Assembly (NCBI RefSeq): GCF_006715145.1
Contig: NZ_VFMR01000001.1
Span: 930,001 to 994,000 of the forward strand
Reading direction: 5' to 3'
DNA from: Microbacterium sp. SLBN-146
GTDB taxonomy: Bacteria; Actinomycetota; Actinomycetes; Actinomycetales; Microbacteriaceae
Length of the DNA: 64,000 nucleotides
Positions 19,312-28,402 of the stretch are shown piece after piece. How positions within the stretch are numbered: position 1 is the stretch's first letter; each line of letters begins with the position of its first letter. The position numbers and the translations under genes were made by a program. The notes under the pieces are model-generated. The model ran no database searches. It saw only the letters and a program-made list of their open reading frames with translations, and was not told the DNA's origin.

Positions 19312-19882
19312 CCGGTGCGCGCAGCGGGTCGTCCGCCACCCACAGCTCGTCGTCCGCGCGAAGCGTCTGCCAGGCGGCGTAGAGAACACCCGCCGCCGCG
19401 ACGGCTCCGAGGATGATGGCGATGACACCGCCGGCACCCATGCCCTTGCGCTGCGGCTCGGGGATGGCCGAGGACAGCTTGCGGGTGACCGACTTGGCGT
19501 ACTTGTCGGCCTTTTTCGAGTACTTCGATGCGTCGGGGAGCGAGAAGCCGCGACCCGCGGCGAACCGCTGACGGGTCTCGTTCGCGGCATCCCACGCTGA
19601 CAGAGCGGTACCGACGACCACACCCGTCGCGGGAACGATGTTCTTCTCGAGCACGTGCTTGGACGCCTTGACACTGCGGTCGACGTAAGGCGCGGCGTAC
19701 TTCTCGTACGTGGCCTGCACCTGCGGGCCGACCTGCTCACGGCCGAAGTTGCCGAGCTGACGGCTCGCCTCGCGAGCGACGTGCGCCGCCTCGCCGACGA
19801 GTACCTGCTGCGATTCCCACAGGGCGTTGGCCTGCGACTGAAGCTTGCGGAGTTCCTTCTTGCGCTTGCGGCTGAGGCTCAC
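19304..19882 (-). CDS. Uncharacterised single-pass membrane protein
   Basis: The 192-residue protein has a basic N-terminus (MSLSRKRKKELRKLQSQ), a helical middle rich in Ala, Lys and Glu, and one membrane helix near residues 148-168 (GMGAGGVIAIILGAVAAAGV). I do not recognise the family. It looks cytoplasmic with a C-terminal anchor. It overlaps and precedes the YbaK-like gene, so the two are co-transcribed. Confidence 0.75.
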   Translation of the reverse strand: MSLSRKRKKELRKLQSQANALWESQQVLVGEAAHVAREASRQLGNFGREQVGPQVQATYEKYAAPYVDRSVKASKHVLEKNIVPATGVVVGTALSAWDAANETRQRFAAGRGFSLPDASKYSKKADKYAKSVTRKLSSAIPEPQRKGMGAGGVIAIILGAVAAAGVLYAAWQTLRADDELWVADDPLRAPDA

Positions 19883-19983
19883 GGGGCCCTCCCTCTCGAC
19901 GGGGTCGGTGATTCACCCCATCTTGCCAGACGGCAACGGCTGCAGAGGGAAGGGTTGCTGAGATCTCTGCGAGAATGTAAGAC

Positions 19984-20541
19984 ATGCCTCAGCACACAGC
20001 CGTCGCCACGATCCACACCAACCACGGCGACATCCTCGTCAACCTCTACGGCGACCACGCGCCGCGGACGGTCAAGAACTTCATCGGACTTTCGGACGGC
20101 TCGGGCGAATGGACGGACCCCGCCACCGGCAAGCCCGGCGAGGGCCCCCTCTACAACGGCGTGATCTTCCACCGCATCATCCCCGGCTTCATGATCCAGG
20201 GCGGAGACCCCCTCGGTCAGGGCACGGGCGGCCCCGGATACAACTTCAACGACGAGATCAGCCCGGAGCTCACCTTCGCCGAGCCCTACAAGCTCGCCAT
20301 GGCGAACGCGGGCCTGCGCCGTAACGCGATCACCGGCAAGGCCGAGGGCACCAACGGCTCCCAGTTCTTCATCACGACCGACCCGACGCCGTGGCTGCAG
20401 GGCAAGCACACGATCTTCGGCGACGTCGTCGACGCCGACTCCCGCGCCGTCGTCGACGCGATCGCGTCCGTGCCCACGGCGGCGGGCGACCGACCCGTCG
20501 AGCCGGTCGTCATCGAGTCGATCGACATCGCGACGGTCTGA
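19984..20541 (+). CDS. Cytoplasmic peptidyl-prolyl cis-trans isomerase (cyclophilin)
   Basis: The 185-residue protein is a single cyclophilin domain without a signal peptide. The active-site region FHRIIPGFMIQGGDP is near residues 59-73 and NGSQFFITTD is near 122-131. It is the PpiA-type gene commonly found near crgA and gyrA in actinobacteria. It lies 13 bp before the rhomboid gene. Confidence 0.95.
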   Translation: MPQHTAVATIHTNHGDILVNLYGDHAPRTVKNFIGLSDGSGEWTDPATGKPGEGPLYNGVIFHRIIPGFMIQGGDPLGQGTGGPGYNFNDEISPELTFAEPYKLAMANAGLRRNAITGKAEGTNGSQFFITTDPTPWLQGKHTIFGDVVDADSRAVVDAIASVPTAAGDRPVEPVVIESIDIATV

Positions 20542-20554
20542 ACCGCCGCTTCCC

Positions 20555-21448
20555 GTGACCACGGCGGACTTCGCGCGCAACCGCGACAACTTCTGCTACC
20601 GGCATCCCGACCGGCAGAGCTTCGTGCTGTGCCAGCGGTGCCTGCGGACGATCTGCCCGGAGTGCCAGACGCCCGCCGCGGTGGGCGTCGTCTGTCCCGA
20701 GTGCATGAAGGAGCAGCGGTCGTCGCAGACGAACGCGCAGAAGAAGGCGGAGCGACGCTGGGCGCGCTCGCGGCCCGTCGTCGTGAGTGATGCACGGCCG
20801 CTCGCGACGTACGCCATCATCGGCATCACGGCGCTCGTGTACATCGTGACGCTCATTCCCGGATTCGGGCGCACCGTCGAGAGCGCGCTGATGTTCTGGG
20901 CGCCCGCGCTCTATCCCCCGCTCACGGGAACCTTCGAGCCGTGGCGTCTGCTGAGCGTCTCGCTCGTGCACTCCGGCATCTGGCACATCGCGCTGAATAT
21001 GCTGGCGCTTCTGCTCATCGGACGAAGTCTCGAGCCCCTGCTCGGTCGCTGGCGATTCGTCGCTCTCTACCTTCTCAGTACGCTCGGCGGTTCGGTCGCC
21101 GTGACGCTCCTGTCGTTCGGTACTCCCGTCGTGGGTGCATCGGGGGCGATCTTCGGCCTCTTCGGGGCGCTCATCGTGATCGGTCGACACATCGGGGCCA
21201 ACATCGCCGGCATCGCGGTCGTGCTGGCGATCAACCTCGCGATCGGCTTCATACCGGGCTTCAACGTGTCGTGGCAGGCACACGTCGGCGGACTCGTCGT
21301 CGGAGTCATCGTCGGCTTCATCTTCACGCGCACGCGCGCGACGAGCCAGCGGAAGCTTCAGATCGCGCTGTTGATCGCGACAGGAGTCGGACTCGTGGCG
21401 CTTCTCGCGATTCCCGTGTTCACGGTGCTACCGGCGTACGCCGTCTGA
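20555..21448 (+). CDS. Rhomboid-family intramembrane protease with N-terminal zinc-binding domain
   Basis: This 297-residue protein starts with GTG. Residues 12-60 form a Cys/His cluster (CYRHPDRQSFVLCQRC, then CPEC and CPEC) like a B-box or zinc ribbon. The rest has about six membrane helices with the rhomboid catalytic motif GASGAIFGLFGA near residues 194-205 (nucleophile Ser) and the partner His in the AHVGGLVVG segment near 244. The soluble metal-binding domain suggests a regulated or partner-binding role (inference). Confidence 0.9.
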   Translation: MTTADFARNRDNFCYRHPDRQSFVLCQRCLRTICPECQTPAAVGVVCPECMKEQRSSQTNAQKKAERRWARSRPVVVSDARPLATYAIIGITALVYIVTLIPGFGRTVESALMFWAPALYPPLTGTFEPWRLLSVSLVHSGIWHIALNMLALLLIGRSLEPLLGRWRFVALYLLSTLGGSVAVTLLSFGTPVVGASGAIFGLFGALIVIGRHIGANIAGIAVVLAINLAIGFIPGFNVSWQAHVGGLVVGVIVGFIFTRTRATSQRKLQIALLIATGVGLVALLAIPVFTVLPAYAV

Positions 21449-21449
21449 G

Positions 21450-21470
21450 TTATCCACAGGTTCATCCACA
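21450..21470. promoter_or_regulatory. Pair of DnaA boxes between rhomboid and crgA
   Basis: The sequence has ttatccaca at 21450-21458 and tcatccaca at 21462-21470. The first is a perfect DnaA box and the second has one change. They lie in the gap between two convergent genes, about 13 kb from oriC. Confidence 0.65.
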
Positions 21471-21517
21471 GGTGGGGATGAATTACACGGGTGTTGTTCG
21501 GTGTCGGATGCCGCGGC

Positions 21518-21757
21518 TCAGCGCCAGCGCGTCGTCATCAAGAACCCGACGAAGGCGATGCCGAAACCGACCACGAGGTTCCACCCGCCGATACCCGGAA
21601 TGGGCCACTGCTGGTTGCTGAGGTAAAAGACGAGCACCCACGCGAGTCCGATGAGCATGAGCCCGAGCATGATGGGCTTGAACCACACGGGATTCGGGGC
21701 TGCTTCGCCTTCTGCGCGCTCGATCATCGCGTCGTCATCTTTGCCGGGTCTCGCCAT
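21518..21757 (-). CDS. crgA: Cell division protein CrgA
   Basis: The 79-residue protein has two membrane helices (about 28-46 and 58-76), with NPVWFKPIMLGLMLIGLAWV and GIGGWNLVVGFGIAFVGFLM, ending in MTTRWR. CrgA is a FtsZ/FtsI-interacting septation protein of actinobacteria. A longer frame exists, but the start at 21757 gives the family length. It is encoded convergently to the rhomboid gene and divergently from the sortase. Confidence 0.95.
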   Translation of the reverse strand: MARPGKDDDAMIERAEGEAAPNPVWFKPIMLGLMLIGLAWVLVFYLSNQQWPIPGIGGWNLVVGFGIAFVGFLMTTRWR

Positions 21758-21835
21758 GCAAGCATTGTAGCCGCCGGGGTGGTCCATCGAAGAACTGCCA
21801 GCGGTGCCACAGCCTGGCATCACTAGAATCGGCCC

Positions 21836-22615
21836 GTGGAGAAGCTGGCTGGTGTCGACGCGGGGGGCTCTGCCGCCCTGCGATCGCGTTCGCGTCCCCG
21901 GCGGCGCGTCTCCGTTCTGGGCGTGATCGGCGAACTGCTCATCACCGCCGGTGTCATCACGCTCCTGTACGTCGTGTGGCAGCTCTGGGTGGGCGATCTC
22001 ATCTACGGAGCACAGCGTTTCGCCGAGAGCGAGGAGCGCTCGCAGCAGTGGGCCCAGGAGTACGTTCCTCCCGCCGCGACGCCCGACGCGGAAACGGAGC
22101 CGGCGACGGTCGAGCCGGTGGCGCTCCCGGAACCCGCCGACGCCGAGGTGTTCGGCATCATGCGCATTCCGCGTTTCGGTGCCGACTACTCGTTCGACAT
22201 CGCAGGTGGCGTCACGCGTGCGCGGACCCTCGACCCCATCGGCGTCGGCCACTACCCCGGAACGTCGATGCCCGGCCAGACCGGCAACTTCGCCCTCGCG
22301 GCGCATCGGACGACGTGGGGTGCACCGTTCAACCGCATCGCCGAACTCCGCATCGGCGACCCCATCGTGGTCGAGACCCCCAATGGCTGGTACACCTACC
22401 GATTCCGGACGCTCGAGTACGTGACACCCGATGAGGTCGACGTCCTCCAGCCCGTGCCGCAGGCAGTGGGTGTCGAAGCGGGCTCGCGCTACATCACCCT
22501 CACGAGCTGCAGTCCGATGTTCTCGATGGCGGAGCGCATCGTCGCCTACGGTGTCTTCGACTCCTACACTCCCCGCGGAGCCGGGCCCCCGGCATCCTTG
22601 ACGGAGGGCATCTGA
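21836..22615 (+). CDS. Class E sortase
   Basis: The 259-residue protein has an N-terminal membrane helix (about residues 27-52) and an extracytoplasmic sortase domain. The catalytic His157 (AAHRTTW), Cys225 in TLTSC and Arg234 are all present. Class E sortases are typical of high-GC actinobacteria and attach LPXTG/LAXTG-like proteins to peptidoglycan. The start is GTG, and the next gene overlaps by one base. Confidence 0.92.
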   Translation: MEKLAGVDAGGSAALRSRSRPRRRVSVLGVIGELLITAGVITLLYVVWQLWVGDLIYGAQRFAESEERSQQWAQEYVPPAATPDAETEPATVEPVALPEPADAEVFGIMRIPRFGADYSFDIAGGVTRARTLDPIGVGHYPGTSMPGQTGNFALAAHRTTWGAPFNRIAELRIGDPIVVETPNGWYTYRFRTLEYVTPDEVDVLQPVPQAVGVEAGSRYITLTSCSPMFSMAERIVAYGVFDSYTPRGAGPPASLTEGI

Positions 22616-22770
22616 TGTACGGCGCACTCTGGCGCGTTCTCCCCGGCCCCTGGTGGGTGCGGGTCTTCATCCTGCTCGTGCTCATCGCTGCCGTTCTCTA
22701 CGGCCTGCTCTTCTACGCGTTTCCGTGGGTGAGCGAGTTCGTCAACCCGCAAGAGGTTACTGTCGAATGA
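22615..22770 (+). CDS. 51-residue membrane microprotein between sortase and pabA
   Basis: An ATG overlapping the sortase stop by one base (TGATG) opens a frame of 51 residues: it begins MYGALWRVLPGPWWVRVFIL, has one membrane helix (about residues 16-38), and ends EFVNPQEVTVE. Its stop overlaps the next ATG by four bases (ATGA). Coupling at both ends makes translation likely. No known family is recognised; a sortase partner or a small envelope protein are possible. Confidence 0.8.
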   Translation: MYGALWRVLPGPWWVRVFILLVLIAAVLYGLLFYAFPWVSEFVNPQEVTVE

Positions 22771-23393
22771 CGGGATGCCGCGGCATCCTCGTCGTCGACA
22801 ACCACGACAGTTTCGTCCACACCCTCATCGCCTATCTGACGCAGCTCGGCGCCGAGACCGACATCGTCGAGGCCGATGCGATCAGCGACCCGATCGCCGA
22901 GATCGCGCCGTACCGGGGCGTGCTCGTATCGCCCGGTCCCGGAACACCCCGCGACGCGGGCGCGTCGGTCGAGGTCGTCCGTGCGGCCGCGAAGCTGGGT
23001 ACTCCCCTGCTCGGCGTATGCCTCGGGCACCAGGCCATCGCGGAGGCATTCGGCGGAACCGTATCGCACGCCCCCGAGCTGATGCACGGGATGACCTCGA
23101 CCGTCCACCACGACGGGTCAGCGCTCTACAGCGGCCTGCCGCAACCTTTCACGGCGACGCGGTATCACTCGCTTGCGATCGTGCCGGAGTCGATGCCCGC
23201 GGTGCTGCGCGTCACGAGCCGCACCGACTCGGGTGTCGTCATGGGGATCGAGCACCGGACCGAGCGGATCGTCGGCGTACAGTTCCACCCGGAGAGCGTG
23301 CTCACCGAGGGAGGCCACCGTCTGCTCGGCAACTGGCTGCAGAGCGTCGGCTACGAGGATGCCGCATCCATCGGGGCCGCGCTGCGTCCCTGA
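22767..23393 (+). CDS. Glutamine amidotransferase subunit, PabA/TrpG type
   Basis: The 208-residue protein is a class I glutaminase with the catalytic Cys in GVCLGHQAI (near residue 82) and His/Glu in VQFHPESVL. The LVVDNHDSF opening matches aminodeoxychorismate or anthranilate synthase component II. No pabB or trpE lies beside it, and family members near crgA are mostly called PabA, so the pathway is uncertain. It is convergent with pknB. Confidence 0.88.
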   Translation: MTGCRGILVVDNHDSFVHTLIAYLTQLGAETDIVEADAISDPIAEIAPYRGVLVSPGPGTPRDAGASVEVVRAAAKLGTPLLGVCLGHQAIAEAFGGTVSHAPELMHGMTSTVHHDGSALYSGLPQPFTATRYHSLAIVPESMPAVLRVTSRTDSGVVMGIEHRTERIVGVQFHPESVLTEGGHRLLGNWLQSVGYEDAASIGAALRP

Positions 23394-23411
23394 TCAGGGA
23401 TCCATCGCCGA

Positions 23412-25112
23412 TCAGGGAGCGCCCGAGCAGTAGACGAGCGTGATCGCCGAGAGGATCGGGACATCGCCCGGTGGAAGCGACTGGGAACGCACCGTCGGAG
23501 GGTCGTCCGCCGCGCACCCGGGATCTTCCTGGGCCGTCACGGTGAGTCCGTCCGCCTCCAACTGCCGCGTCGCGGCGTCGATCGTGAAGCCGGTCACATC
23601 GTTGATCGTGACGCGACCCGAGGCGACGACGAGATTCACGGCCGTGCCCTTGGGAATCTCGGCGTCGGCGCGTTGATCCGCGGACAGGACGGTGCCCCCG
23701 GCGATCTGCGCGTCGTTCCGCTGCGTGATGAGACCGAGAGAGAGCCCCGCCGCTTCGAGCGCTTGCGCCGCGGCATCCTGACTCAGTCCTTCGAGAACGG
23801 GGACCGTCGACAGCTCCTGGCCCGTCGACACGTAGACACGGATCTCCTGCTCGGGGGTCACCGACTCCCCCGCGGGCGGGTCGGTGCGAATGACGTTCCC
23901 CACTGCGACGTCGGCGTTCGCCTCGTCGAGGCGGCGCGAGAGAAGGTCTTCTTCACCGAGCTCCTGCGCGGCGCGCTCGTACGTCATGCCGCTCACGTCG
24001 GGGACGATCCGCGCGATCGACGGCACGTCACCGCCGTCGGGACGAATCGTCAGCACCCAGAACAGCACGGCTGCCAGGAGGACCGCGAGGAGCGCGACCC
24101 CCGACCAGATCCACGCGACGGGCGGCCCGGACTGGGTGCGCTTCATCGTCGTGTCGGTGCTCAGCTGCCGCAGCGATCGGGCGGTCTCCGCCGCCTGGCG
24201 CGGGTTGGGACCGTAGAGCTCGCTCGTGAGCGCCGACACCTGACGCTTCGTCGGGGGCCTGCCGTCGATCGTGGCGTCGAGCGACTCGCGGAACGACGCA
24301 GCGTCCTGATAGCGCTGGAACGGGTCCTTCGCGAGAGCACGGAGCGCGACGGCATCCAACGCACGGGGGACCGTCTCGTTGATCTCCGACGGCGGGAGGG
24401 GTGCTTCGCTGACGTGCTGATACGCCACGGCGACGGGCGACTCTCCGCGGAACGGCGTGCGTCCGGCGAGGAGCTCGTACAGCACGACGCCCGCGGAGTA
24501 CAGGTCGGCACGGGCATCGACCGGTTCGCCCTTGGCCTGCTCGGGCGAGAAGTACGCCGCCGTCCCGAGGATCGCGGTCGTCTCCGCGACGGTGGACGAG
24601 CCGTCCGACACGGCGCGCGCGATGCCGAAGTCCATGACCTTGATCTGGCCCGCGTCAGTGACCATGACGTTGCCGGGCTTGATGTCGCGGTGGACGACAC
24701 CGGCGCGGTGGGAGTACTCGAGTGCTTCGAGGATGCCGTCGACATAGCGCACGGCCTCGGTGACCGGGACGGGCCCGTCGGAGATGATGTCCTTCAGGAG
24801 GCGGCCCTTGACGAGCTCCATCACGATGTACGGAACCGCACGGACGGAGCCGTCGGGCTGTGTCTCGCTGTCTTCGCCGGCGTCGTAGACGCGCACGATC
24901 GTGGGGTGGGCCATGCGCGACGCTGCCTGCGCCTCGAGACGGAACCTCGTGCGGAAAGCGTTGTCGCTCGCGAGATCGCGATCGAGCACCTTGATGGCGA
25001 CGTCGCGACCGAGCGTCACGTCGTAGCCACGATAGACACTCGCCATGCCGCCGCGACCGATGAGCTCATCGACGCGATAGCGCCCTGACAGGACGCGCGG
25101 TTCAGCAGACAC
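23412..25112 (-). CDS. pknB: Ser/Thr protein kinase PknB with PASTA domains
   Basis: The 566-residue protein is a transmembrane Hanks-type kinase. The Gly-rich loop is GRGGMASV. The ATP-binding lysine is at residue 41, catalytic HRD-type D143 lies in VHRDIKPGN, and DFG is at 161-163. A basic juxtamembrane segment leads to one membrane helix (about 330-355). Three PASTA repeats follow (from about residue 365), ending at a CSGAP tail. PknB senses muropeptides and regulates wall growth and division. Confidence 0.96.
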   Translation of the reverse strand: MSAEPRVLSGRYRVDELIGRGGMASVYRGYDVTLGRDVAIKVLDRDLASDNAFRTRFRLEAQAASRMAHPTIVRVYDAGEDSETQPDGSVRAVPYIVMELVKGRLLKDIISDGPVPVTEAVRYVDGILEALEYSHRAGVVHRDIKPGNVMVTDAGQIKVMDFGIARAVSDGSSTVAETTAILGTAAYFSPEQAKGEPVDARADLYSAGVVLYELLAGRTPFRGESPVAVAYQHVSEAPLPPSEINETVPRALDAVALRALAKDPFQRYQDAASFRESLDATIDGRPPTKRQVSALTSELYGPNPRQAAETARSLRQLSTDTTMKRTQSGPPVAWIWSGVALLAVLLAAVLFWVLTIRPDGGDVPSIARIVPDVSGMTYERAAQELGEEDLLSRRLDEANADVAVGNVIRTDPPAGESVTPEQEIRVYVSTGQELSTVPVLEGLSQDAAAQALEAAGLSLGLITQRNDAQIAGGTVLSADQRADAEIPKGTAVNLVVASGRVTINDVTGFTIDAATRQLEADGLTVTAQEDPGCAADDPPTVRSQSLPPGDVPILSAITLVYCSGAP

Positions 25113-25168
25113 TTCACTCCCTGCGTTGGACCTCCCGAAAGCCTAACCGAGGCAGGCTGGGAGACCCG

Positions 25169-26899
25169 TCAGGGCGTCGCGCCCGGCGTCGGCGTCGAGG
25201 GCGGCTGGGGTGCCGCCTCGATCGGTGCGTTGGCCTCACCGGACGCTCCGCTGGTGCGTTCGCCCGCCGTTCCACCCGAGCACGTCACCGTGTACGTCAC
25301 GATGAGCGCCTGGCCGGCAGAACCGGTCACCTGCACCTCGGCGGTGCGATCGTTGGCGCCGAAAGCCGCCGTGGACTGACCCGTCGAGGGGAATACGCCC
25401 TGCGTCACAGTGAACTGGAACGCGCTGACGCTTCCGGTACCGGACGGGCACGAGTATCCGTCCCATCCGATCTGGACCGTGCCACCCGCCTGCGGCGTTC
25501 CCGTGATGCGGGGGGCCGCCGGCTGGGGCATCTCGACCTGGCCGGCGTAGTGCGTCAGGTTGATGATCGTGCCCTTCGGCACGTTGCCCGTTGGGTCGAC
25601 GCTGTAGATGAGGCCTTCGCTCTCGGGGTTCGGTGCGGCGTCGCCGGCGACACAGCTCGCGCCGAGCTCGAGAGCATCGAGCTTCGCGGATGCCGCCGTG
25701 CAGTCCAGTCCCTCGAACTCGGATGCCACGACGTTGGCCGTCGTCGGTGTCGGGCTCGGGGTGTCGGTCTGCGTCCGCGACGGCGTGCCGGACGGCGTCG
25801 TCGGGTCGGGGTCGGGACTCTGGTTCCCGAAGATCGCCCAGAGCGATCCCGCGAGGACGATGACGAGCAGTGCGATGAGGGCGATGAGCGGCCACGTCCA
25901 GGGACTGCGCTTGCGCTTGGGCTCCTCGTCGACCGGTTCGCCGTCGGCCGGCACGTCGGCGGGAGCCGTCAGCAGCCTCGTGGCCGCCGACGTGTCGGCA
26001 CCCTGGAGGAGCTGCGTCATGTCATCGGCCGTGGCGGTGCCCGCCGCGATGGCGGGAACGGCAGCCGCTGCCGCTGCGAGGTCTCCGCGACGCAGCGCCG
26101 AGGCGGCGCGCGCGACGGCCGCAGCCGACGCGGGCCGGTCCTCGGGCTTCTTGGCGATCATCGCCATCACGAGGTTCTGCACGGGGACCGCGACCGTCGG
26201 GGGCAGCGGAGGTGCCGTGTCGTTGATCTGCGCCATCGCGATCGCGACCTGCGACTCGCCCGTGAACGGACGCTTGCCCGCGAGGCACTCGTACGCGACG
26301 ATGCCGAGCGAGTACGTGTCTGTCGCGGGGGATGCCGGGTGCCCCGACGCCTGCTCGGGCGACAGGTACTGCACGGTCCCCATCACCTGACCGGTCGCCG
26401 TGAGCGGAACCTGGTCGGCGATGCGGGCGATGCCGAAGTCGGTGATCTTGACCCGACCATCCGGAGTGATCAGGAGGTTTCCGGGCTTGATGTCGCGATG
26501 CACGAGACCGGCCGCGTGTGCGGCCTGGAGCGCGGCGGACGTCTGGGCGACGATGTCGAGGGTCTTGTCGGTCGACAGAGCCCCATCGCGCTCGAGGATC
26601 GTCGACAACGCCTCGCCGGGCACGAGCTCCATCACGAGGAACGCGCTGCCGTTCTCCTCGCCGTAGTCGAAGACACTCGCGATGCCCTCGTGGTTGACGA
26701 GTGCCGCGTGCCGCGCCTCCGCGCGGAATCGCTCGAGGAACCCGGGGTCCCCCATGTACTCGTCCTTGAGGATCTTGATGGCCACGGTCCGTCCGATGAC
26801 GTGGTCCGTGGCTTCCCACACCTCGCCCATACCGCCGATCGCAATACGCGAATCAAGCTCGTAACGGCCGCCGAAGGTCACACCTTGCGTCGGTCTCAT
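25169..26899 (-). CDS. pknA: Ser/Thr protein kinase PknA with extended extracellular domain
   Basis: The 576-residue protein has an N-terminal kinase domain (lysine at residue 42, catalytic aspartate at 136 in VHRDIKPGN, then DFG). A long Ala-rich linker and one membrane helix (about 335-360, ALIALLVIVLAGSLWAIF) follow. The extracellular part has a Ser/Thr/Pro stalk, a PASTA-like segment with two Cys (FEGLDCTAASAKL...GASC), and a C-terminal domain with further cysteines. Most described PknA proteins have little or no extracellular domain. It overlaps pbpA by four bases. Confidence 0.93.
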   Translation of the reverse strand: MRPTQGVTFGGRYELDSRIAIGGMGEVWEATDHVIGRTVAIKILKDEYMGDPGFLERFRAEARHAALVNHEGIASVFDYGEENGSAFLVMELVPGEALSTILERDGALSTDKTLDIVAQTSAALQAAHAAGLVHRDIKPGNLLITPDGRVKITDFGIARIADQVPLTATGQVMGTVQYLSPEQASGHPASPATDTYSLGIVAYECLAGKRPFTGESQVAIAMAQINDTAPPLPPTVAVPVQNLVMAMIAKKPEDRPASAAAVARAASALRRGDLAAAAAAVPAIAAGTATADDMTQLLQGADTSAATRLLTAPADVPADGEPVDEEPKRKRSPWTWPLIALIALLVIVLAGSLWAIFGNQSPDPDPTTPSGTPSRTQTDTPSPTPTTANVVASEFEGLDCTAASAKLDALELGASCVAGDAAPNPESEGLIYSVDPTGNVPKGTIINLTHYAGQVEMPQPAAPRITGTPQAGGTVQIGWDGYSCPSGTGSVSAFQFTVTQGVFPSTGQSTAAFGANDRTAEVQVTGSAGQALIVTYTVTCSGGTAGERTSGASGEANAPIEAAPQPPSTPTPGATP

Positions 26900-28377
26900 C
26901 TGCCCAGCACCGCCTCCATGACCTTCTTCGCGATCGGGGCGGCGATTGCGCCTCCGCTTCCCGACTGTCCTTGTCCGCCGCCGTCTTCCACAACGACGGC
27001 CACCGCGACCTGCGGGTCGTCAGCGGGGGCGAAGCCCGTGAACCACAGTGAATAGGGGTCAGACCCGTTCTCCGCGGTGCCGGTCTTTCCCGCTACCTGG
27101 ACGCCGTCTATTCTTGCACCGCTCGCGACGCCGTTACTGACATTGGCAACCATCATGGCGACAAGCTCCTCTGCAAGGTCCTCGTCCAGGGCACGTCCGT
27201 ACTCGGTGTTCTCGAACACCTGCTGCACGGACAGGTCGGGTCCGATCACACGATCGACCATACGGGGGTTCATGACGACGCCTTCGTTGGCGATACCGGC
27301 CGACACCATCGCCATCTGGAGAGGCGTCGCCGTCACCCGGCCCTGACCGAATCCGGTGAGGGCCGTCTGCGCGGCATCGAGCGCCCGCGGGTCGTCGGCG
27401 TTGGGCGGGTAGCTCGACGGCGTCGACACGAGCGGCGTCTGGAACGACGTGTTGAAGCCGTACTTCTCGGCTTCCGTCCGGATGACCTCGTCGCCCAGCT
27501 CCGCGGCGAGTTCGGCGAACGGGATGTTGCAGCTGAGGCGGAGCGCATCCGCGATCGTCACCGTCTCGCCTTCACCGCAAGTGCCGCCGGAAGCATTCCG
27601 GATCGTCGTGGACGTTCCCGGCAGCTGATACGAGCCGGGGTTGGGGAGCGTGGAGGCGGGCGTGTAGTCGCCCGAGGCGAGGGCCGCGGATGCGACGACG
27701 AGCTTGAACGTCGACCCGGGAGGGTTGAGGTCTCCGGCGATCGCGCGGTTCGAGAGCGGCTTCGCGGCATCCGCCAGCAGGGCCGCCTCGGCGGCGTTGA
27801 CCTCGTCGACATTGTGCGAGGCGAGGAGGTTCGTGTCGTAGCTCGGACTCGTGACGAGAGCCAGGATGCGACCCGTCGCGGGCTCGATCGCGACGACGCC
27901 GCCCTGAAGGCCCTGCATCGCGTCGAACGCCGCCTGCTGGACGTCGCGATCCACCGAGAGGACGATGTCGGACCCGCGTGGCGGCTGACCCGAGAGGATC
28001 CGGTCGATGCGAGACAGGAACTGGGAGCTGGCGGTGCCGCTCAGCTCTTGGTTCATCGCCGACTCGATCCCGGTCGCGGACCCCAGCACGGGGTTGATGT
28101 AGCCGGTCACGGGCGCCCACATCTCGGCATCCGTGTACACGCGCTGCCAGCTGTAGAGATCGTTCGACGGGACGGACGACGCGATAGCCGACCCGCTTGC
28201 GATGATCGCGCCACGCTGCACCTCGTACGAGTCGTAGAGCGCGCGACGATTCTCCGGGTTGTCGGCGAGGGCGTCGGCCTGGACGACCTGGATCCAGCTC
28301 GTCGAGGCGAACAGGCCCATGAACATCAGCAGCATGATGATGCTGAGCCGGCGGAGCTCTTTCGTCACAGGGAGCAC
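26896..28377 (-). CDS. pbpA: Class B penicillin-binding protein (PbpA, transpeptidase)
   Basis: The 493-residue protein has an N-terminal membrane helix (about 10-28) and a transpeptidase domain. Active-site motifs are STFK (PPGSTFKLV), SCN (RLSCNIPF) and KTGT (VAGKTGTAE). It crosslinks peptidoglycan in the elongation or division machinery and is paired with the RodA-type protein. It sits in the conserved pstP-rodA-pbpA-pknA-pknB operon. Confidence 0.95.
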   Translation of the reverse strand: MLPVTKELRRLSIIMLLMFMGLFASTSWIQVVQADALADNPENRRALYDSYEVQRGAIIASGSAIASSVPSNDLYSWQRVYTDAEMWAPVTGYINPVLGSATGIESAMNQELSGTASSQFLSRIDRILSGQPPRGSDIVLSVDRDVQQAAFDAMQGLQGGVVAIEPATGRILALVTSPSYDTNLLASHNVDEVNAAEAALLADAAKPLSNRAIAGDLNPPGSTFKLVVASAALASGDYTPASTLPNPGSYQLPGTSTTIRNASGGTCGEGETVTIADALRLSCNIPFAELAAELGDEVIRTEAEKYGFNTSFQTPLVSTPSSYPPNADDPRALDAAQTALTGFGQGRVTATPLQMAMVSAGIANEGVVMNPRMVDRVIGPDLSVQQVFENTEYGRALDEDLAEELVAMMVANVSNGVASGARIDGVQVAGKTGTAENGSDPYSLWFTGFAPADDPQVAVAVVVEDGGGQGQSGSGGAIAAPIAKKVMEAVLGR

Positions 28378-28402
28378 CTCCTCGGGACGCGGGTGGGACG
28401 TG

